A program made the translations under genes and the position numbers. Under the pieces are notes generated by a model, which saw nothing but the letters and a program-made list of their open reading frames with translations, was not told the DNA's origin and did no database searches. A stretch of 9,823 bases of DNA from Candidatus Rokubacteria bacterium RIFCSPLOWO2_02_FULL_72_37 (GTDB taxonomy: Bacteria; Methylomirabilota; Methylomirabilia; Rokubacteriales; CSP1-6), in the NCBI GenBank assembly GCA_001790315.1, contig MGCE01000032.1, forward strand, positions 1-9,823. The letters run 5' to 3'. Positions 6,186-9,823 of the stretch are shown piece after piece (the first letter of the stretch is position 1; each line of letters begins with the position of its first letter).

Positions 6186-6614
6186 ATGCTCTGGAAACGA
6201 CAGCGCACGAAGACGCCCAAGGCCAACGATCTCACCGCCTTCATCGACGAGGGCTCCGAGATCGAGGGCAAGTACACGTTCAGCGGCACGGTCATGCTGA
6301 ACGGCCGCTTTCGCGGCGAGATCGTCTCGAACGATACGCTCGTCATCGGCGAGAAGGGTGTCGTCAACGCCTCGATCCGCGCCGGCGTCGTCACGATCAA
6401 CGGCGAGGTGGTCGGCAACGTGCTCGCCTCCGAGCGCGTGGAGCTGCGTGGGAACGCACGGGTCTACGGCGACGTCGAGGCACCCGTCGTCGTGGTGGAG
6501 GAAGGCGTGCTGTTCGAGGGCCACTGCCGGATGACCAAGGCCCGTCCGGTCGACACCGCGCCCGCTTCCGCCTCCGGTCAGCGCGACCTGTCGGTCATCC
6601 CCCTCAAGCGCTAG
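6186..6614 (+). CDS. Bactofilin, second copy
   Basis: This 142-residue paralogue probably polymerises alone or with the first copy. The N-terminus MLWKRQRTKTPKAND is short, begins with hydrophobic residues and is strongly basic, which resembles bactofilin membrane-targeting peptides (inference). The beta-helical core covers about residues 18-125 and includes GTVMLNGRFRGEI, LVIGEKGVV (52-60, identical to the block in the first copy), VVTINGEVVGNV and ARVYGDVEAP. A polar tail ends IPLKR. The ATG at 6186 places the core at the usual distance from the N-terminus. The frame is open further upstream, but that DNA is the first bactofilin in another frame. No good Shine-Dalgarno is seen, so translation may depend on the upstream gene. 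Confidence 0.9.
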   Translation: MLWKRQRTKTPKANDLTAFIDEGSEIEGKYTFSGTVMLNGRFRGEIVSNDTLVIGEKGVVNASIRAGVVTINGEVVGNVLASERVELRGNARVYGDVEAPVVVVEEGVLFEGHCRMTKARPVDTAPASASGQRDLSVIPLKR

Positions 6615-6653
6615 GCCGCTCCTCCGCCCCGCGAGTGCGGCCCGCGAAGGCGG

Positions 6654-6659
6654 TATACT
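6654..6659 (+). promoter_or_regulatory. TATACT -10 element before the oxidoreductase operon
   Basis: TATACT matches the sigma-70 -10 consensus at five of six positions and stands out as an AT-rich hexamer in very GC-rich DNA. No good -35 hexamer is found 16-18 bases upstream. The predicted start near 6666 leaves about 30 bases of leader, containing GAAAGGA (6684-6690) as ribosome-binding site five bases before the ATG at 6696. Confidence 0.4.
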
Positions 6660-6695
6660 CGCGGCGCGGCAAGTTCCCCGCTCGAAAGGACGGTC

Positions 6696-7712
6696 ATGCT
6701 CGCCAACCACGTCAAGCAGCGCCTGGGGATCGTCCTCTCCGCGTTCACGCCACTCCCGACCGCCGAATTCCTCGCCGTGGCCCGCGAGGCCGAGCAGCGG
6801 GGGTACCACACCGGCTGGGTCGGCGAGGTCGCAGGCTACGACGCCCTCACGGTGATGGCGGTCATCGCCACCCACACCGAGCGCTTGCAGGTGGGCTCGG
6901 CCGTCGTCCCCGTCCAGACGCGCACGCCCGTCCTGCTCGGCATGAGCGCCGCGAGCCTCAATCACTTCGCTCCCGACCGCGTCGTCCTCGGCCTCGGGCT
7001 CTCGAGTCGCATCGTCGTCGGCGACTGGCACGGTCTCGCCTTCTCGCCGGCGCTCGAGCAGATCCGGGAGGCCGTGCAGATCATCCGCCAGGTCGCCGCG
7101 GGTGAGCGCGCGAGCTTCGAGGGGAGGTTCTTCCGCGCGAAGAACTTCCGCCTCGCCGCCCCGCCGCCGGCCCGGCCCGTGCGGATCTTCCTCGCCGCCC
7201 TCGGCGCGGAGATGCTCGAGCTCGCCGGCGAGATCGCGGACGGCGTCGTGCTCAACTGGATTCCGCCCGAGCGCGTGCCCGTCTCGATCGGTCACCTCGA
7301 GCGCGGCGCCCGGCGCGCCGGGCGGACCCTCGAGGGTTTCGAGATCGCCTCGTTCATCCGCACCTGCGCGACCGACGACGTCGAGGGCGCACGCCAGTGG
7401 CTCGCGCGCGACATCACCGGCTACGCGACCGTGGACGTCTACTCGAGCTTCTTCCGGTCGGCGGGCTTCGGCCCGGAGATGGACGCGCTCGGCGCCGCCT
7501 GGAAGGCCGGCGACCGCGCCGGCGCGGTCCGTCAGGTCTCGCCGCGCATGCTCGACGGCCTGGGCGTCGTGGGCGACGAGGCGTTCTGCCGCGCGCGCGT
7601 CGCGGAATTCATCCGCGCCGGCCTGACGATGCCGGTGATCCTGCCGGTCGCGCCCGGCGGCGCCGGCGACACGCCCGCGCTCCTCCGCACGCTCCGCGCG
7701 TTCCCCGGATGA
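6696..7712 (+). CDS. Luciferase-like (LLM class) flavin/F420-dependent oxidoreductase
   Basis: The 338-residue protein belongs to the bacterial luciferase/methylene-H4MPT reductase superfamily of TIM-barrel enzymes that use reduced FMN or F420. Its first strand is RLGIVLSAFTPLP, followed by AREAEQRGYHTGWVGE, TERLQVGSAVVPVQTRTP and LNHFAPDRVVLGLGLSS. The block GLGLSSRIVVGDWHG at about 99-113 is typical of the F420-type branch. Substrate and cofactor cannot be read from sequence; many members are annotated only generically. The start has a clear Shine-Dalgarno (GAAAGGA). The stop overlaps the kdsB start (ATGA), so this gene heads a three-gene operon. There is no signal peptide or membrane segment, so the enzyme is cytoplasmic. 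Superfamily membership is secure and the specific reaction unknown. Confidence 0.88.
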   Translation: MLANHVKQRLGIVLSAFTPLPTAEFLAVAREAEQRGYHTGWVGEVAGYDALTVMAVIATHTERLQVGSAVVPVQTRTPVLLGMSAASLNHFAPDRVVLGLGLSSRIVVGDWHGLAFSPALEQIREAVQIIRQVAAGERASFEGRFFRAKNFRLAAPPPARPVRIFLAALGAEMLELAGEIADGVVLNWIPPERVPVSIGHLERGARRAGRTLEGFEIASFIRTCATDDVEGARQWLARDITGYATVDVYSSFFRSAGFGPEMDALGAAWKAGDRAGAVRQVSPRMLDGLGVVGDEAFCRARVAEFIRAGLTMPVILPVAPGGAGDTPALLRTLRAFPG

Positions 7713-8437
7713 AGGTCCTCTGCGTGATCCCGGCGCGTCTGCAGTCCACGCGCCTGCCGCGCAAGGTGCTGCGCGAGGTCGCGGGCCGCCCGCTGATCGT
7801 GCGCGTGTGGGAGGCGGCGCGGCGCGCCCCGGAGCTCGGGGACGTGCTCGTCGCGACCGACGCGCGGGAGGTCGTGGACGCTTGCCGCGCCCACGGCGTG
7901 CCGGCCGTCCTGACCTCGCCCGACCACCCGTCGGGCACCGACCGCGTGTGGGAGGTGGCCCAGACGCATCCGGCGGACGTCTACGTGAACGTCCAGGGCG
8001 ACGAGCCGCTGATCACGCCGGGGCACATCGCCCGGCTCGTCGCGCCGTTCGCCGAGCGCCCGGACACCCGGGTGAGCACACTCAGGATCCGCCTCCTGCC
8101 GGAGGAGGTGGACAACCCTAACGTCAACAAGGTCGTCTGCGGCGCCGACGGCCGCGCGCTCTACTTCTCGAAGTACCCGATCCCCTTCGATCGCGACGGC
8201 CGCGGCGTCGTCCGCTTCAAGCACGTCGGCCTCTACGCCTACACGAAGGCCGCGCTCGACGCCTTCCACCGTCTTCCGCCGTCGCCGCTCGAGCTGACGG
8301 AGCGGCTCGAGCAGCTCCGCTTTCTCGAGCACGGGATCCCGATCACGGTGGTCGAGACCGACGAGCCGACCATCGGCGTGGACACGGAGGCCGATCTCGA
8401 CGCGGTCGAGGCGCTCCTGCGGGCGCGCGGCGCGTGA
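7709..8437 (+). CDS. kdsB: 3-deoxy-manno-octulosonate cytidylyltransferase (CMP-Kdo synthetase) KdsB
   Basis: KdsB activates Kdo with CTP to give CMP-Kdo and pyrophosphate, the donor for the lipopolysaccharide inner core. The 242-residue length is normal. Motifs in order are IPARLQSTRLPRK (nucleotide-binding, residues 7-19), LVATD, SGTDRVWEVA, VNVQGDEP (93-100, with Asp98 as likely metal ligand), NPNVNKVV, ALYFSKYPIPFDRD, HVGLYAY, SPLELTERLEQLR and IGVDTEADLD. The ATG at 7709 overlaps the previous stop (ATGA) and gives the conserved first beta strand MKVLCVIPAR; the frame is open upstream to 7397, but that is coding DNA of the oxidoreductase. The gene overlaps the transporter downstream by GTGA. 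No other Kdo or lipid A gene is visible nearby. It indicates an outer-membrane, LPS-bearing cell. Confidence 0.95.
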   Translation: MKVLCVIPARLQSTRLPRKVLREVAGRPLIVRVWEAARRAPELGDVLVATDAREVVDACRAHGVPAVLTSPDHPSGTDRVWEVAQTHPADVYVNVQGDEPLITPGHIARLVAPFAERPDTRVSTLRIRLLPEEVDNPNVNKVVCGADGRALYFSKYPIPFDRDGRGVVRFKHVGLYAYTKAALDAFHRLPPSPLELTERLEQLRFLEHGIPITVVETDEPTIGVDTEADLDAVEALLRARGA

Positions 8438-9639
8438 CCGCCGCGCCGGGCCGCGAGCGCCACACGATCCTGGCGCTGGTGCTGGCCGTCCAAACCTTCG
8501 CCAACGTCGGCCCGCTCGGCTTTCCCGCGATCGCCTCGCTCGTGCGCGACGATCTCGGCCTCACGCTCACCCAGGCGGGCTCGTTCCTCTCGGCCTACTA
8601 CGTCGGGCCGATGCTCATGTCGCTCCCCGCCGGCGCGATGGCCGACCGCTGGGGCGTCAAGCGCACGCTGGTCCTCGGCCAGGTCGTGATCGCGGGCGGT
8701 CTCGTCGCCGTCGCGCTCTCGGACTCGTACGGGGTCCTGATCCTGCTCATGATGGTCTCGGGCGTCGGCTACGGGATGCTCAATCCGACCTCGACCAAGG
8801 CGATCATCGGCTGGTATCCGCCGTCACAGCGCGCCACGGTCGTCGGGCTCAAGCAGGTGGGCTTTCCGTTCGGTGCCATGCTCGGCGCGGCCCTCCTGCC
8901 CGTGCTCGGGCTGGCGCTCGGCTGGCGGTGGGCCGTCGTCGCCTCCGCCGCGGTGATCGTGGCCGGCGCACTGGCCTCGGCGGTCCTCTATCGCGACCCG
9001 CCCCCGCCGCCGGGCGCGGCCGCCCCGTCCGGGCGCGGCGCCGCGCGCCGGGTGCTCGCCGATCGTGATCTCTGGCTCGTCGCCGTCGCGACGCTCATCT
9101 TCGCCGCCGTGCAGACCGTCTGGATGGCCTACCTCGCGCTCTACCTCCAGGGCGTCGTCGGCCTCACGCTCCTCGCGGCCAGCCGCTATCTCGCCCTCGC
9201 CCAGGCCGGCGGAATGGCGGGGCGCGTCGTCTTCGGCGTGCTGTCCGACCGCGCGTTCGGCGGCCGCCGCCGCTTCCCGCTGGCGATCGCGGGCTGCGGG
9301 ACCGCGGTCTGCTCGGTCGCGATCGCCCTCACGGGACGCGGGAGCCCGGCGCTCTCGCTGGCGCTCCTCTGCGCGGTCTTCGGCTTCGTCGGCATCGGCT
9401 GGAACGGCGTCCAGCACACCCTGATGGCCGAGCTGGCGGCGCCGGGCGCGGCGGGAGCGGCCGTCGGCTTCGGGCTGGCGCTCTCCTCGATCGGCGTCAC
9501 CGTCGCGCCGCCCGTGTTCGGCGCCCTCGTCGAGTGGGCGGGCGGCTACCGCGGGCCCTGGATCGGCCTCGCCGGGACGATGGTCGCCGGGCTCCTGCTG
9601 CTGGCACTCGTGCGGGAGCGGCCTCCCGTGCCCATCTAG
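8434..9639 (+). CDS. Major facilitator superfamily transporter
   Basis: This 401-residue inner-membrane protein has the size and hydrophobicity pattern of a 12-helix MFS secondary transporter. Motif A is seen after the second helix as ADRWGVKRTL (residues 70-79). The fourth-fifth helix region contains GYGMLNPTSTKAI, WYPPSQRATVVGLKQVGFPFG, a block common in cyanate/nitroimidazole-permease-like MFS proteins. A Pro/Gly/Ala/Arg-rich cytoplasmic loop at about 187-210 divides the two six-helix halves; the second half has its own motif-A-like FGVLSDRAFGGRRR. The GTG start at 8434 overlaps the kdsB stop (GTGA), so it belongs to the same operon. The substrate is unknown; export or uptake cannot be told from sequence. 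Confidence 0.9.
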   Translation: MTAAPGRERHTILALVLAVQTFANVGPLGFPAIASLVRDDLGLTLTQAGSFLSAYYVGPMLMSLPAGAMADRWGVKRTLVLGQVVIAGGLVAVALSDSYGVLILLMMVSGVGYGMLNPTSTKAIIGWYPPSQRATVVGLKQVGFPFGAMLGAALLPVLGLALGWRWAVVASAAVIVAGALASAVLYRDPPPPPGAAAPSGRGAARRVLADRDLWLVAVATLIFAAVQTVWMAYLALYLQGVVGLTLLAASRYLALAQAGGMAGRVVFGVLSDRAFGGRRRFPLAIAGCGTAVCSVAIALTGRGSPALSLALLCAVFGFVGIGWNGVQHTLMAELAAPGAAGAAVGFGLALSSIGVTVAPPVFGALVEWAGGYRGPWIGLAGTMVAGLLLLALVRERPPVPI

Positions 9640-9823
9640 CCCGGCGGCCCGGGCGCGGCGCCGGGCGGGCGCAGCTCGACGGTGCGGATCGGGAACGGGA
9701 TCTCGATCCCCTCGGCGCGGAAGCGGCGCAGGATGCGCTTGCGGAGCTCGTGCTGGACCACGTACTGGTCCACGAACGTCGCGACCTGGCAGATCAGCGT
9801 GAAGTCGAGCGAGGACTCGCCGA
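9636..9823 (-). CDS. MscS-type mechanosensitive ion channel, C-terminal fragment (continues beyond window)
   Basis: The last 61 residues of a gene read leftwards from the window edge, ending at a TAG (complement of 9636-9638). The translation contains SSLDFTLICQVATFVDQ, then HELRKRILRRFRAEGIEIP and FPIRTVELRPPG. The helix ending in a GIEIPFP-(Q/I)-RTV turn is characteristic of the C-terminal alpha/beta cytoplasmic domain of MscS-family channels, which release solutes during osmotic downshock. The tail is Pro/Gly/Ala-rich. The transmembrane part is outside the window, so small MscS and larger multi-domain relatives cannot be separated. The gene converges on the MFS transporter and overlaps its stop codon by 4 bases. 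Confidence 0.85.
   Translation of the reverse strand, partial: GESSLDFTLICQVATFVDQYVVQHELRKRILRRFRAEGIEIPFPIRTVELRPPGAAPGPPG
9639..9666. repeat. Inverted repeat at the convergent gene ends
   Basis: GCCCGGCG (9639-9646) and CGCCGGGC (9659-9666) are perfect complements around a 12-base loop that itself contains the palindrome GCCCGGGC (9647-9654). It lies at the point where two convergent genes end, inside the coding DNA for the Pro/Gly-rich MscS tail. No T tract is present on either strand, so a bidirectional terminator is possible but poorly supported. Confidence 0.3.

Noticed and set aside
7397..7708. Upstream extension of the kdsB frame
   Set aside because: It lies wholly within the oxidoreductase gene, is low-complexity, and the conserved KdsB first strand begins exactly at the ATG at 7709.

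Overview
The window is a high-GC bacterial segment with nearly all genes on the plus strand. Its first 5.6 kb is a Pup-proteasome locus: the C-terminal part of the ring ATPase ARC/Mpa, the Pup deamidase/depupylase Dop, the 20S proteasome beta (PrcB) and alpha (PrcA) subunits, and the Pup ligase PafA. Catalytic and docking residues are intact in every member: PrcB Thr48/Asp64/Lys80 (mature Thr1/Asp17/Lys33), the GQYL tail of ARC, and the conserved Glu and Asp of Dop and PafA. Together these genes would deamidate Pup (if needed), attach it to lysines, unfold the pupylated protein and degrade it. The small pup gene, which in actinobacteria sits between dop and prcB, is not there: the dop stop codon and prcB start codon overlap by one base. 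No Pup-like peptide was found elsewhere in the window.

From 5.6 to 6.6 kb, behind a consensus TTGACA promoter element, lie two tandem bactofilin genes encoding beta-helical polymer-forming cytoskeletal proteins. From 6.7 to 9.6 kb a second, tightly overlapping operon encodes a luciferase-like flavin/F420-dependent oxidoreductase, CMP-Kdo synthetase (KdsB) and a major facilitator superfamily transporter. The right edge holds the C-terminal end of a convergent MscS-type mechanosensitive channel gene on the minus strand, whose stop codon shares a CTAG with the transporter stop.

The host is inferred to be a Gram-negative bacterium. KdsB implies Kdo-containing lipopolysaccharide, and bactofilins fit this. 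It is therefore not an actinobacterium, although it carries the Pup-proteasome. High GC, this gene combination and the non-actinobacterial order (ARC-dop-prcB-prcA-pafA on one strand) suggest a Rokubacteria/Methylomirabilota (NC10)-like or Nitrospirota-like lineage. That placement is an inference and cannot be proved from the window.

Intergenic DNA is scarce. The noteworthy gaps are the ARC-dop gap with two strong hairpins, the 22-base prcA-pafA gap with a -10-like element, the 122-base pafA-bactofilin gap with a promoter and a dyad, and the 81-base gap with a TATACT element before the oxidoreductase. No gene-free stretch exceeds 300 bases. No tRNA, rRNA, CRISPR array or mobile element was seen.
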